This document shows positions 1 to 8,427 of a DNA stretch of 64,000 nucleotides, in pieces (position 1 is the first letter of the stretch; every line of letters starts with the position of its first letter). The notes beneath the pieces are model-generated. The model was given only the letters and a program-made list of their open reading frames with translations, ran no database searches and was not told the origin of the DNA. The stretch lies in NCBI GenBank assembly GCA_023415595.1, contig JAEZJW010000168.1, positions 7,914-71,913 of the forward strand, given 5' to 3'. The DNA is from Bacillota bacterium. Its GTDB lineage: Bacteria > Bacillota > Clostridia > Lachnospirales > Lachnospiraceae. A program made the position numbers and the translations under genes.

Positions 1-57
1 TGATGCTGGAAATACCGTTACTTGGGCATCAATTTATACTGTTTATTACGGAATTTC

Positions 58-255
58 CTATTTGCTATAAAATATCTGAATATCATATCGGACATCATCC
101 ATATGCCGCATCATATCACAACCTTTCAGTGCTATCCCCAAATAATAAGCAATAAAAAACCACATAGGTATCATAAGAAATAGAATGACCCATGTGGATT
201 TATATTTATAATACGGAAAAGCTCCACATAGGCACAGGACGGATAGCGCCTGCAC
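58..255 (-). CDS. Possible small membrane protein (doubtful)
   Basis: A 65-codon frame opening with GTG encodes a product with one strongly hydrophobic stretch around residues 22-43 and a polar C-terminus. An in-frame stop sits directly before the GTG, so there is no longer version. A weak GGAG lies about 7 nt upstream. I do not recognise the family. The hydrophobic segment is the only coding-like property, and this could equally be the decayed end of a gene lying off the left edge. Confidence 0.25.
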   Translation of the reverse strand: MQALSVLCLCGAFPYYKYKSTWVILFLMIPMWFFIAYYLGIALKGCDMMRHMDDVRYDIQIFYSK

Positions 256-593
256 CTATGAACTCCATAGCTGCAAGCGCTGTCAATCATTGTCCCTAAC
301 TGTGGTTAATGTTATTAAGTATCTCATGACATCCCTGCTTCCGAAATTTTTATCAAGATTATCACAAAATTAAGATGTTGTCAAATGTATTATATTATAT
401 TCTTAAGGCTACATCTCTGCTTTCTTTCTGGCTGATATGGTCTTCTCCTGGACGTTCCTTTAATCATCTCAAACAGATATTTGTCCGGACTGTATACGGA
501 ACGGTTTGAATCGGACTGAATATTTCATGATATTATTGGCAAAATGAAAATATGGGTAGATTTTTAACAGCTGATTCTTAATGGAGGATTCAT
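256..593. other. Gene-free stretch before the SDR gene
   Basis: No convincing gene is seen here. Near the 3' end a TTGAAT at 506-511 is followed by the AT-rich stretch GATATTATT at 529-537, a weak promoter candidate for the SDR gene. A GGAGG at 583-587 is that gene's ribosome binding site. Nothing else stands out. Confidence 0.4.
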
Positions 594-1328
594 ATGACAA
601 ATGTAAAGGGAAAATGGGCATTGATAACAGGAGCAAGCAGAGGTATAGGTTATCTCATCGCGCTTGAAATGGCTAAGCGAGGCTGTAATCTGGTGCTTCA
701 TTCCAGAAGTATTACCCATACAGAGAAGGTACTGGAGGAAGTAAAGGAGTTAGGTGTCAAGGCATACGCCGTTCAGGCCGAGCTATCCGATATGTCTGCA
801 GTAAACAGGATGCTGGATGAGATTGAAGAGAAGAATATCCATATCGATATTTTATTCAATGACGCCGCTGTCCAGATTGCTTATCGGCATGAATATTTTA
901 AGACACCGGTTGAGGATTTTACTCAGAGCTTTTTGATTAATACGATTACACCGGCAATCATCTGTTACCGTCTGATTCCCAAGATGGTTGAGAAGGGCTT
1001 TGGAAGGGTGATCAATACGACCAGCGGTATCCGAAACGAACCGGAGCAGGCAGGCTATTCTGCCAGTAAAGCTGCACTCGATAAATTTACAAGGGATTTG
1101 GGCTCGAGATTGGAAGGAACAAATGTCATGATCAATCTAGCCGATCCCGGCTGGTGCAGAACGGATCTTGGAGGTCCCCACGCTCCGAATGCCGCGGAAA
1201 GCAGTATTCCCGGTATGCTGGTTGGCGCTTTTCTGGATGATAAGAAGAGTGGGAGATGGATATCGGCCCAGGATTATACCGGTATGGCGATGGAGGAAGC
1301 TGTTAAGAAGGCTCAGAACATGGAGTAG
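594..1328 (+). CDS. Short-chain dehydrogenase/reductase (SDR) family oxidoreductase
   Basis: This is a classical SDR of 244 residues, a normal length for the family, predicted to be a cytoplasmic NAD(P)-dependent oxidoreductase. The dinucleotide-binding motif TGASRGIG is at residues 12-19, followed by a catalytic Ser144 and the YSASK motif giving Tyr155 and Lys159. The usual NNAG motif reads NDAA at 89-92. The start is well supported by GGAGG six nucleotides upstream. The gene stands alone between a weak promoter and a strong terminator, so the context gives no hint of substrate. SDR substrates cannot be read from sequence motifs, so only the general class is claimed. Confidence 0.9.
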   Translation: MTNVKGKWALITGASRGIGYLIALEMAKRGCNLVLHSRSITHTEKVLEEVKELGVKAYAVQAELSDMSAVNRMLDEIEEKNIHIDILFNDAAVQIAYRHEYFKTPVEDFTQSFLINTITPAIICYRLIPKMVEKGFGRVINTTSGIRNEPEQAGYSASKAALDKFTRDLGSRLEGTNVMINLADPGWCRTDLGGPHAPNAAESSIPGMLVGAFLDDKKSGRWISAQDYTGMAMEEAVKKAQNME

Positions 1329-1370
1329 AGAACTAAGAGGAACCGGCACGCCGGTTCACGAAACAGAATC

Positions 1371-1435
1371 ATTTCCCCGGAGTGGAAGCAGTGGCGGCAT
1401 AGAGATCCTGCATTCCATCCGGGGATATTTTTGAT
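1371..1435 (+). terminator. Rho-independent terminator of the SDR gene
   Basis: CCCCGGAGTGGAA (1375-1387) pairs imperfectly with TTCCATCCGGGG (1413-1424), and a T-rich tail follows at 1428-1439. A second small GC hairpin at 1340-1357 lies just upstream, without a T-tract. Confidence 0.75.
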
Positions 1436-1528
1436 TTATTCTTATCGTTTTGTGGATATCAAATCCTTTTACTAATATACTCGGGGAATTCAGATATGTT
1501 CCCTTTATTTCATAAACATTGAAATTTG

Positions 1529-1999
1529 CTAAAAACCTTCCTTGCGGCGACGGTGGCGTAGAGCATTACGTTTCTTACCTGCCTCCCATTCGGCACGTTC
1601 TGTTTCGGTTTCCGGAAGAAGCCGGGGCACTTCAGTGGGTTTTCCCGCCTCATCCAAGGCAACCAGAACCAGATAAGCACGGTTCACTACCTTTCTGACA
1701 CCGTGCAGGTCCTCAACATAGGTATCCACCCTTACCTCCATGGATGTCTTTCCCACATAGGTGATGCGGCCAATCAGAACAAGTGTATTATTAATATAAG
1801 CGCCGGCTTTAAACTGTAAATTGTCTATCGCAGCGGTGGTGACATTACTGCCGGAGTGGCGTCTTGCGACAACAGCTGCTACTACATCGATCCATTCGAC
1901 CAGCTGCCCTCCGAAGAGACGGTCTTGACCGTTAATGTGGTTCGGCATCAGGATCTGTACCTGCTCCGTCAGAGAATCTGCAACCCGTTTTGCTTCCAT
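1529..1999 (-). CDS. Acyl-CoA thioesterase, hotdog fold (YciA/YkhA-like)
   Basis: This 156-residue protein matches single-hotdog-domain acyl-CoA hydrolases, which cleave fatty acyl-CoA to free acid and CoA in the cytoplasm. The N-terminal segment PNHINGQDRLFGGQLVEWID is the family signature region, with the conserved Asn/Gly near the thioester and the helix that carries the acid residue. A basic tail (RHRRRK) ends the protein. The gene is on the opposite strand from its neighbours and is probably monocistronic. AAAGGA precedes the ATG by about ten nucleotides. Chain-length preference cannot be told. Confidence 0.85.
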   Translation of the reverse strand: MEAKRVADSLTEQVQILMPNHINGQDRLFGGQLVEWIDVVAAVVARRHSGSNVTTAAIDNLQFKAGAYINNTLVLIGRITYVGKTSMEVRVDTYVEDLHGVRKVVNRAYLVLVALDEAGKPTEVPRLLPETETERAEWEAGKKRNALRHRRRKEGF

Positions 2000-2186
2000 A
2001 GCTTTCGTATCCTTTCGTTATTGCATTTACATAATGAAATAGTCTTTATTTTAGGGTATCCTAATTTTATACCTTTCTAATATAATTAGCAAGGACTACT
2101 CGTTACCATTCAGTATTCCATATGATTGGGAGAGAACCAAGTGCCGATGTATGCTTATTTATGTTGGTCATTTTAGAAAAAATCTC

Positions 2187-2214
2187 TTTTCAAACAGTAA
2201 TTATATGGTATAAT
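2187..2214 (+). promoter_or_regulatory. Promoter of fba (extended -10)
   Basis: TATAAT at 2209-2214 is preceded by TG one base further upstream (2206-2207), an extended -10. A weak -35 (TTTTCA, 2187-2192) is 16 nt away. The implied leader is about 110 nt. The rest of the 2000-2333 gap shows nothing else clear. Confidence 0.6.
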
Positions 2215-2333
2215 ATATGGAGCATGCTAACAGTGGACCTTTCAGTAAGCTTTCCTCACAATCCTCAAATGAAGATAAAGTTGCCTTGGTCTGACTGTCA
2301 TGAATATTTAACAAAACGAAAGGAATGAATGAG

Positions 2334-3272
2334 ATGGCATTAGTAACAACAAAAGAAATGTTTCAGAAGGCATATGCAGGCGGCTATGCAATCGGTGCTT
2401 TCAATGTGAATAACATGGAAATCGTTCAGGGCATCACAGAGGCAGCGAAGGAAGAAAACGCTCCCGTTATCTTACAGGTATCCGCTGGTGCAAGAAAATA
2501 TGCTAAGCATAATTATCTCGTAAAATTAGTGGAGGCTGCACTGTTAGATACGGATCTTCCGATAGCGCTTCACTTAGATCACGGTGAGGATTTTGAAATC
2601 TGTAAATCCTGTATCGACGGTGGTTTCACCTCTGTTATGATTGACGGATCCAAGCACAGCTTCGAAGAAAATATAGCAGTAACCAAAAAGGTTGTAGAAT
2701 ACGCTCATGCTCACGGCTGTGTAGTAGAAGGTGAGTTAGGCAAGTTAGCAGGTATCGAGGACGACGTTAATGTATCTGCTGCAGATGCTTCCTATACCAG
2801 ACCGGAAGAGGTAGAAGAATTCGTAAGCCGTACCGGTGTTGACTCCCTTGCAATCGCAATCGGAACTAGCCATGGCGCTTTCAAGTTCAAGCCCGGCCAG
2901 AAACCTCAGCTGCGTTTTGACATTCTGGAAGAGGTAGCTAAGAGACTTCCCAACTTCCCGATCGTATTACACGGTGCTTCCTCCGTATCCCAGGAGTATG
3001 TTGAAATCATCCGCAATAACGGCGGCAAGTTAGACGATGCAATCGGTATCCCTGAGGATATGTTAAGACAGGCTGCTAAAATGGCAGTATGTAAGATCAA
3101 CATCGACTCTGATTTAAGACTTGCATTCACTGCAGGTGTAAGACAGCACATCATGAGCAATCCGAGCCACTTCGATCCCAGACAGTTCCTTACTCCGGGC
3201 AGAGATTTCGTAAAGGCTCTTGTAAAGCATAAGATCACTGAAGTTCTTGGCTGTTCAGGCGCTGCAAAGTAA
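2334..3272 (+). CDS. fba: Class II fructose-1,6-bisphosphate aldolase
   Basis: This enzyme reversibly splits fructose-1,6-bisphosphate into dihydroxyacetone phosphate and glyceraldehyde-3-phosphate in glycolysis. It is about 312 residues, typical of the Firmicute class II (zinc) type. Zinc and active-site landmarks are visible: LHLDHGEDF, VEGELG, TSHGAFKF and VLHGASS. An in-frame ATG at 2325 lies directly against the AAGGA box, while the ATG at 2334 is spaced 9 nt from it, so 2334 is preferred. The gene is monocistronic behind its own extended -10 promoter, and a large structured repeat element begins about 27 nt after the stop. Codon choice looks biased, as expected for a highly expressed gene. 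Confidence 0.95.
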   Translation: MALVTTKEMFQKAYAGGYAIGAFNVNNMEIVQGITEAAKEENAPVILQVSAGARKYAKHNYLVKLVEAALLDTDLPIALHLDHGEDFEICKSCIDGGFTSVMIDGSKHSFEENIAVTKKVVEYAHAHGCVVEGELGKLAGIEDDVNVSAADASYTRPEEVEEFVSRTGVDSLAIAIGTSHGAFKFKPGQKPQLRFDILEEVAKRLPNFPIVLHGASSVSQEYVEIIRNNGGKLDDAIGIPEDMLRQAAKMAVCKINIDSDLRLAFTAGVRQHIMSNPSHFDPRQFLTPGRDFVKALVKHKITEVLGCSGAAK

Positions 3273-3298
3273 GAAGTCATAATTTCCCTAGGTATTTA

Positions 3299-3517
3299 GG
3301 GGTTTTGCATTGTTGAGTTATATTAACCGGGGTAGTATCATCATCATCCTCGGAGAAAGATTTCCTGCTACTGTCGTGCCAGTGCCGCCTAAGTAAAACA
3401 GGCGGCCACTATCAGCGTATTACTTTATATACGCTTGCACATTACTTCCGCAGGAAACTTCTCCGTTGACAACGATGACACTACCCCGGTTATTTCTATG
3501 TATTGATGCAAAACCCT
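3299..3517 (+). ncRNA. Structured repeat element, copy 1 (unclassified RNA or DNA element)
   Basis: A nested set of stems closes on itself. GGGTTTTGCAT (3300-3310) pairs with ATGCAAAACCC (3506-3516). AACCGGGGTAGT (3325-3336) pairs with ACTACCCCGGTT (3480-3491). CGGAGAA pairs with TTCTCCG, and TTTCCTG (3361-3367) with CAGGAAA (3451-3457). Two inner hairpins are GCCGCCT/AGGCGGC (3384-3406) and AGCGTAT/ATACGCT (3414-3435). A second diverged copy lies at 19531-19715 with matching compensatory changes. The element begins about 27 nt after the fba stop and has no T-run, so it is not an ordinary terminator. I do not recognise the family. Confidence 0.8.
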
Positions 3518-3678
3518 CGTTAAAGAATAAAATAAAGTTTATATATATGATACGAAATAATTATTTAATAAATATTAATTTAAATTAATTATATCAGCGC
3601 TAGATTTCTTTCTTCTAATCTACTGAAGAACAACCAAGAACATCGGTAATTATTATGATTAGTTGAAAGAAGTAGGAC

Positions 3679-3960
3679 GGCGCCCTCAATGACTTGAATG
3701 TTTATCACATCAATAACTAAAAAGGAATAGCGTGGGATTATTATCCGCAAGGAGACCGTATGCCGCCGTCGGTACTTAGGTTGTGGCAGTGATCTTTCTG
3801 TCACAACCTTAGGTACCGCTACGTGCGAAAAGTCATTAAGTTAGGTTCTTAACTTAATGACTTTGGATCACGAGTGAGAACGTGTCTCCGGTGGATGATA
3901 ATTCCATGCTATTTTCGTTAAACTAATATGTGATAAACGCCAAAAACCAAAAAGGGCGCC
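3679..3960 (+). ncRNA. Large multi-branched structured RNA candidate (~280 nt)
   Basis: GGCGCCCT (3679-3686) closes with AGGGCGCC (3953-3960), and GTTTATCACAT (3700-3710) with ATGTGATAAAC (3928-3938). A 21-bp helix joins 3726-3746 to 3893-3913 through three wobble pairs that are G-U on the plus strand and would be A-C mismatches on the minus strand, which sets the orientation. GGAGAC (3751-3756) faces GTCTCC (3884-3889). Two terminal hairpins follow: 3771-3785 with 3802-3817, and a perfect 14-bp stem 3830-3843/3850-3863. No long ORF lies in it. The raiA class of large Clostridial RNAs is one possibility, not established here. Confidence 0.75.
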
Positions 3961-3978
3961 GTATAATTACACGATGAG

Positions 3979-6447
3979 TTATACCTTCCTGATTAGGTCA
4001 ACCAGGTCCGGTGGATGTAAGGGGCCGCTGAAGATGAAGCCCTGGATGATGTCGCAGTGCTTTGACTTGAGCAGCCTGAGCTGGTCCTCGTGCTCAACAC
4101 CTTCAGCAACTACCTTAATCTTTAGGCTGTGTGCCAATTGGATAATGGATTCGGCGATGTTGGAATCCTTCTCGCTGGTACAGATGTTATCAATGAAGGA
4201 TTTATCGATCTTTAAGGTGTTGATCGGCATCTTCGTCAGGTAGTTCAATGAGGAATAACCGGTGCCGAAGTCATCCAGGGAGATGCCGACTCCGATTTCC
4301 TGCAGAGAAGCCAACAGGGTTGTTGCGTCCATTATGGATGCAACCAGAGTGCTTTCCGTAATCTCCAGCTCCAGGTACCTAGGCGGAAGTCCGGTTTCTG
4401 CAAGGATATCGGACAGCATAGTGGTGAAGCCGGGGCGATTGATCTGGACGGATGAGATGTTAACGGATACGGGTCGGGGGGTAATGCCCATATCAATCAT
4501 GGACTTATTAAAACAGCAGGCTTCACGAAGAAGCCATGAGCTTAGCTCGATGATTAATCCGCTTTCCTCCGCAATCGGGATAAATTCCTCCGGTGTCAGA
4601 GAACCTAGCCGGTCACTCCGGATTCTCATCAGTGCCTCAAAACCGATGACGGACATGGTAGTAATCTCAAATAACGGCTGATATTGGATATAGACATCTT
4701 TATTATCAATTGCATTGCGCAGTACTTCAATGATCATTGTATTCCGGTTTAATTCGTCTTCCATCTTGGCGTCGAACATCGTGAATTTGTTCTTACCGGT
4801 ATCCTTAGATTTATACATGGCGATATCTGCGTTTTTAATAAGTGCATTCGGTGATAGACCATTCTGAGGATATACTGCGATACCGATACTCATCGACACA
4901 TAGATAATTTCGCCGTTCAATTCCAGAGGAGTGCGGAAGCATTCAATGATTTTAGCTGCAAACTCGATTGCTTCCTCCTGCGCTGAGATTCCTTCCTTAA
5001 AGAGAAGGAATTCATCACCGCCCGCTCTGGCTAACATATCGTTTTCTCCAATAACGGAGGCCAGGATCTGAGCGGTCCTCATCAGTAGGGAGTCTCCGTA
5101 TTCATGTCCGAGTGTATCATTTACGGTCTTAAAATTATCCAGATCCACGAAATAAACAGCATGGGATTTCTTCATGGAAGGAGAAGCAACCAGGGCGGCA
5201 TTGACATAATCCAAAAATGCCAGCTTGTTCGGCAGATTTGTTAAGGTGTCATGATAAGCCAAATACTCGATATGGTCATAATTCGTCCGAAGCTGTTCCT
5301 CATTTGACAGAAGTTCTTCATGCATGGAGGCAAGATCTTCGTAATTGGTCTTAATGATATGCAGCATTTTATTGAAATTCTTGGATAGCTCACCAAGCTC
5401 ATTCTTACTTTTGATATTGGACTGTACATTTAAGTCACCATCCGAGGCCGTCCGCATAGCGTCTCTTAAGGCAATAATCGGTGCAGTTAATCTCTTGGTC
5501 AGAACATGAGCACACAGAATAATGATACCCAGCAGAACGGCACAGAGGAAAATCAGCAGGGACAGGATGATGCTGGTGATGGATAATAGCTCGGAGACAT
5601 TTTGCTTTACGACTAAAACCCAGTCGAACTCAGGAATGATACAATAACCGTTGGCAAGCTCTCTGTCACCTTGGTAGCATTCAAAGGTTCCGCTCACCGG
5701 AATTAATCCCTTATTGTAGTTTTTCACTAAACCGGCCATCTTCTCGAGATGGATCTGGTCTCCAATTAAGGCTTGATCAGGATGATAAAGAATTGTTCCG
5801 TCACGATCCAAAAGAATACCGCCTCCAGTCTTTCCGACGGTGATGGAACCCATGAATTCCTGGAAATAGGAGAGATTTAAAGTACTCACAATATAACCAA
5901 TTCGTTCCCCTGAGAATGACCCTCCGGCATAAACCTGACATCCGATTTCGATGGTATGGAGGTTACCATTTCCCATAACGACAGAAGTTACACCACTAAT
6001 TCCGACAGCATAATTGCTCGTGGCAGACAGGTAGGAAAGTGTAAGGCTGTTATTGCTGGAGCTGCCGACAAGTGCCGGTTCCGAACTGGCGATGATCTGC
6101 TTATCTAAATCATAGAACGAGATTAGTTCACAGGAATTATAATTTTCCTTTCGGGTTTTCAGGAGTTGATTGACAGTTTCTGAAGGAACTGGGTTCTGGG
6201 AGCTGTTGGACTGTTTGGCCAGATTCTGAAGCTCATCCTGAAGGGAGAGAAGGGATAATTCCGTCTTCTGAGTGCCAATGAGTGCTTCCAGCCCACTGCG
6301 ATGAGCCTCCGCCATGGTTTTAAGATTATCCGTCTGAACCTCGATCAGTCTACGGTTAATGATTCCCTGTACAATTACGGACATGAGTACAACAGGTAAA
6401 ATAGAAGAAATAATCAAAAGAATTCGTAAGGATTTCTTAATTGACAT
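3979..6447 (-). CDS. Membrane cyclic-di-GMP enzyme: Cache-HAMP-GGDEF-EAL protein
   Basis: This protein can make and/or degrade cyclic-di-GMP in response to an extracytoplasmic signal. From the N-terminus it has a TM helix (about 5-30), a Cache-like extracellular sensor, a second TM (about 290-320), a HAMP linker, a GGDEF domain with intact AGGDEF, and an EAL domain with EALMR, VNIS, LELEITES, DDFGTG and AEGVE. The diguanylate inhibitory site is altered: the four residues five before GGDEF are GEND rather than RxxD. I start at 6447 because GGAGG precedes that ATG by 9 nt; a longer frame from 6474 lacks such a site. It is transcribed alone, convergent with the RNA candidate at 3679-3960. Confidence 0.92.
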   Translation of the reverse strand: MSIKKSLRILLIISSILPVVLMSVIVQGIINRRLIEVQTDNLKTMAEAHRSGLEALIGTQKTELSLLSLQDELQNLAKQSNSSQNPVPSETVNQLLKTRKENYNSCELISFYDLDKQIIASSEPALVGSSSNNSLTLSYLSATSNYAVGISGVTSVVMGNGNLHTIEIGCQVYAGGSFSGERIGYIVSTLNLSYFQEFMGSITVGKTGGGILLDRDGTILYHPDQALIGDQIHLEKMAGLVKNYNKGLIPVSGTFECYQGDRELANGYCIIPEFDWVLVVKQNVSELLSITSIILSLLIFLCAVLLGIIILCAHVLTKRLTAPIIALRDAMRTASDGDLNVQSNIKSKNELGELSKNFNKMLHIIKTNYEDLASMHEELLSNEEQLRTNYDHIEYLAYHDTLTNLPNKLAFLDYVNAALVASPSMKKSHAVYFVDLDNFKTVNDTLGHEYGDSLLMRTAQILASVIGENDMLARAGGDEFLLFKEGISAQEEAIEFAAKIIECFRTPLELNGEIIYVSMSIGIAVYPQNGLSPNALIKNADIAMYKSKDTGKNKFTMFDAKMEDELNRNTMIIEVLRNAIDNKDVYIQYQPLFEITTMSVIGFEALMRIRSDRLGSLTPEEFIPIAEESGLIIELSSWLLREACCFNKSMIDMGITPRPVSVNISSVQINRPGFTTMLSDILAETGLPPRYLELEITESTLVASIMDATTLLASLQEIGVGISLDDFGTGYSSLNYLTKMPINTLKIDKSFIDNICTSEKDSNIAESIIQLAHSLKIKVVAEGVEHEDQLRLLKSKHCDIIQGFIFSGPLHPPDLVDLIRKV

Positions 6448-6684
6448 GACCCATAACCTCCGTAATTTTAACAATGGCGTAAAGAAACCCCATTTATACT
6501 CATTCTATCAATTACGACATAATAATGCAATAAATTTCTATTATTAGGTAATAAAAGTGGGTATGGAAATCATTTCTCCCTGGCATATATTCTACTTCTA
6601 CAAGGCTGAACCTGCCCAAAAGGTTCCATTTATGACGATCCGGGAACAGTTAATCGGAGTTTCTAAGGTTTATAGAATTTTTAG
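6448..6684. other. Intergenic region between divergent genes
   Basis: This space separates the divergently read GGDEF-EAL gene and tgt. An AT-rich stretch at about 6500-6560 probably holds the minus-strand promoter, with a TATAAA-like box near the gene, but no clear -35 was found. Nothing else is seen. Confidence 0.35.
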
Positions 6685-6713
6685 TTGAAAATATAGGATA
6701 TTAAGGTTATACT
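6685..6713 (+). promoter_or_regulatory. Promoter of tgt-yajC
   Basis: TTGAAA (6685-6690) and TATACT (6708-6713) are separated by exactly 17 nt, about 90 nt before the tgt start. Confidence 0.65.
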
Positions 6714-6804
6714 TGTAATGTTATTAATCCGGGCATTCGGTAATAATATACAGCAGAGGGCATGTCTAGAAAAGAGATGCGAAAGAAGGAAAGCAGGCTG
6801 AGCT

Positions 6805-7941
6805 ATGTACAGATTAATTGCGCAGGATGGGAGAGCCAAGAGCGGTGAATTCGAAACCGTACATGGTACAATACAGACTCCGGTATTTATGAATGTTGGA
6901 ACAGTAGCAGCGATCAAAGGTGCTGTGTCCACGATGGATCTGAACGGTATAGGGACACAGGTTGAGTTATCCAATACCTATCATCTTCATGTAAGGCCCG
7001 GTGATAAAGTAATAAAGCAGATGGGCGGCCTTCATAAATTCATGGTCTGGGACAAACCGATCCTTACCGATTCCGGCGGCTTCCAAGTATTTTCCCTGTC
7101 GAGCCTTCGTAAAATCAAGGAAGAGGGAGTGTATTTCAGCTCCCATATTGATGGCAGGAAGATCTTCATGGGACCTGAGGAAAGCATGCAGATCCAATCA
7201 AATCTGGCATCCACGATTGCAATGGCCTTTGATGAATGTCCCCCGCACCCTGCAACAAGAGAATACATGCAGGCTTCCGTGGACCGGACCACACGCTGGC
7301 TGCTTCGCTGTCAGACGGAGATGAAACGGCTGAACGGGCTTCCGGATACCATTAATAAGCATCAGATGCTGTTCGGAATCAATCAGGGAGGCACCTTTGA
7401 GGATATCCGGATCGAGCATGCGAAGAGGATCACGGACTTTAATCTGGACGGATATGCTCTTGGCGGACTGGCTGTCGGTGAAAGCCATAGTGAGATGTAC
7501 CGGATTATCGAAGAGACCGTACCCTATCTTCCTTTGGAAAAACCGGTTTATCTGATGGGAGTCGGTACTCCGGCAAATATTCTCGAGGCTGTGGACCGTG
7601 GTGTAGATTTCTTTGATTGTGTATATCCGTCAAGAAACGGAAGACATGGACATGCTTATACGGGCGAAGGCAAGAGGAATCTTCTGAATGCGAAGTATGA
7701 GCTGGACGACCGGCCGATTGAAGAGGGCTGTGGCTGTCCGACCTGTTCGCACTACAGCAGGGCATATATCAGACATCTCTTAAAAGCGAAGGAGATGCTG
7801 GGGATGCGGCTTCTGGTACTCCATAATCTCTATTTCTACAACCATATGATGGAGGAAATCAGAGAAGCAATCCGAGAAAAAAGTTATCAGGAATATAAGA
7901 AGAAAAAACTCGAAGGTTTTTTAAAGAGCGATGACAAATAA
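6805..7941 (+). CDS. tgt: Queuine tRNA-ribosyltransferase (tRNA-guanine transglycosylase)
   Basis: Tgt swaps the wobble guanine-34 of tRNAs with GUN anticodons for the queuosine precursor preQ1. The 378-residue length is normal for the bacterial enzyme. The general-base aspartate is in TDSGGFQVF (Asp89) and the nucleophile is Asp271 in FFDCVYPSR. The zinc site is Cys309, Cys311, Cys314 and His340. It is followed 24 nt later by yajC, the common Firmicute arrangement, and the two share the promoter at 6685-6713. No other queuosine gene is in the window. Confidence 0.95.
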   Translation: MYRLIAQDGRAKSGEFETVHGTIQTPVFMNVGTVAAIKGAVSTMDLNGIGTQVELSNTYHLHVRPGDKVIKQMGGLHKFMVWDKPILTDSGGFQVFSLSSLRKIKEEGVYFSSHIDGRKIFMGPEESMQIQSNLASTIAMAFDECPPHPATREYMQASVDRTTRWLLRCQTEMKRLNGLPDTINKHQMLFGINQGGTFEDIRIEHAKRITDFNLDGYALGGLAVGESHSEMYRIIEETVPYLPLEKPVYLMGVGTPANILEAVDRGVDFFDCVYPSRNGRHGHAYTGEGKRNLLNAKYELDDRPIEEGCGCPTCSHYSRAYIRHLLKAKEMLGMRLLVLHNLYFYNHMMEEIREAIREKSYQEYKKKKLEGFLKSDDK

Positions 7942-7965
7942 AATTATATTTAGGAGGTTTATGTT

Positions 7966-8313
7966 ATGAATTATTTAACACTTTTAGCAGGTGAAGGAGC
8001 AGCAGCCGGCAACACCAACGGTTCAGGCGGTTCCTGGATGGTAATTATCATACAGATCGGTGTATTGGGACTTTTACTGTATTTTATGCTGATCCGTCCT
8101 CAGAAGAAGCAGCAGAGACAGATGCAGGCCATGTTATCCACCGTGGCAGCAGGGGATTCCGTTCTGACATCCGGCGGCTTCTACGGAGTTGTCATTGATG
8201 TTATGGATGAGATTGTAATCGTGGAATTCGGTAACAATAAGAACTGCCGTATCCCGATGAAGAAGAACGCAATCGCAGAGATCGAGAAGCCTAACACAGA
8301 GAAAAACGCATAG
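7966..8313 (+). CDS. yajC: Preprotein translocase accessory subunit YajC
   Basis: YajC is a small single-pass membrane protein associated with the Sec/SecDF-YidC translocation complex. This 115-residue copy has a short glycine/alanine-rich N-terminus, one TM helix at about 24-43 ending in LIRPQKK, and the cytoplasmic domain with the family pattern GDSVLTSGGFYGVV. AGGAGG precedes the ATG by 8 nt. It sits directly after tgt and ends at a strong terminator. Confidence 0.95.
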   Translation: MNYLTLLAGEGAAAGNTNGSGGSWMVIIIQIGVLGLLLYFMLIRPQKKQQRQMQAMLSTVAAGDSVLTSGGFYGVVIDVMDEIVIVEFGNNKNCRIPMKKNAIAEIEKPNTEKNA

Positions 8314-8323
8314 GAAGAAACAA

Positions 8324-8391
8324 GCCACCGGGGTTTAAGGCAGCAGAATAATCTAGTCTGCTAATTTATGACCGGTGGCATTTATTTTTAA
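8324..8391 (+). terminator. Terminator of tgt-yajC
   Basis: GCCACCGG (8324-8331) pairs with CCGGTGGC (8372-8379), an inner AGCAGA/TCTGCT hairpin caps the stem, and a T-rich tail follows at 8381-8389. Confidence 0.85.
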
Positions 8392-8427
8392 CCTGTATAC
8401 GGCCGGAAGGAATAATGCGGTAACATA

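Noticed and set aside
3299..3517. Ordinary rho-independent terminator of fba
   Set aside because: The outer stem ends without a T-run, the fold has several branches, and long unpaired blocks are conserved in a second copy.
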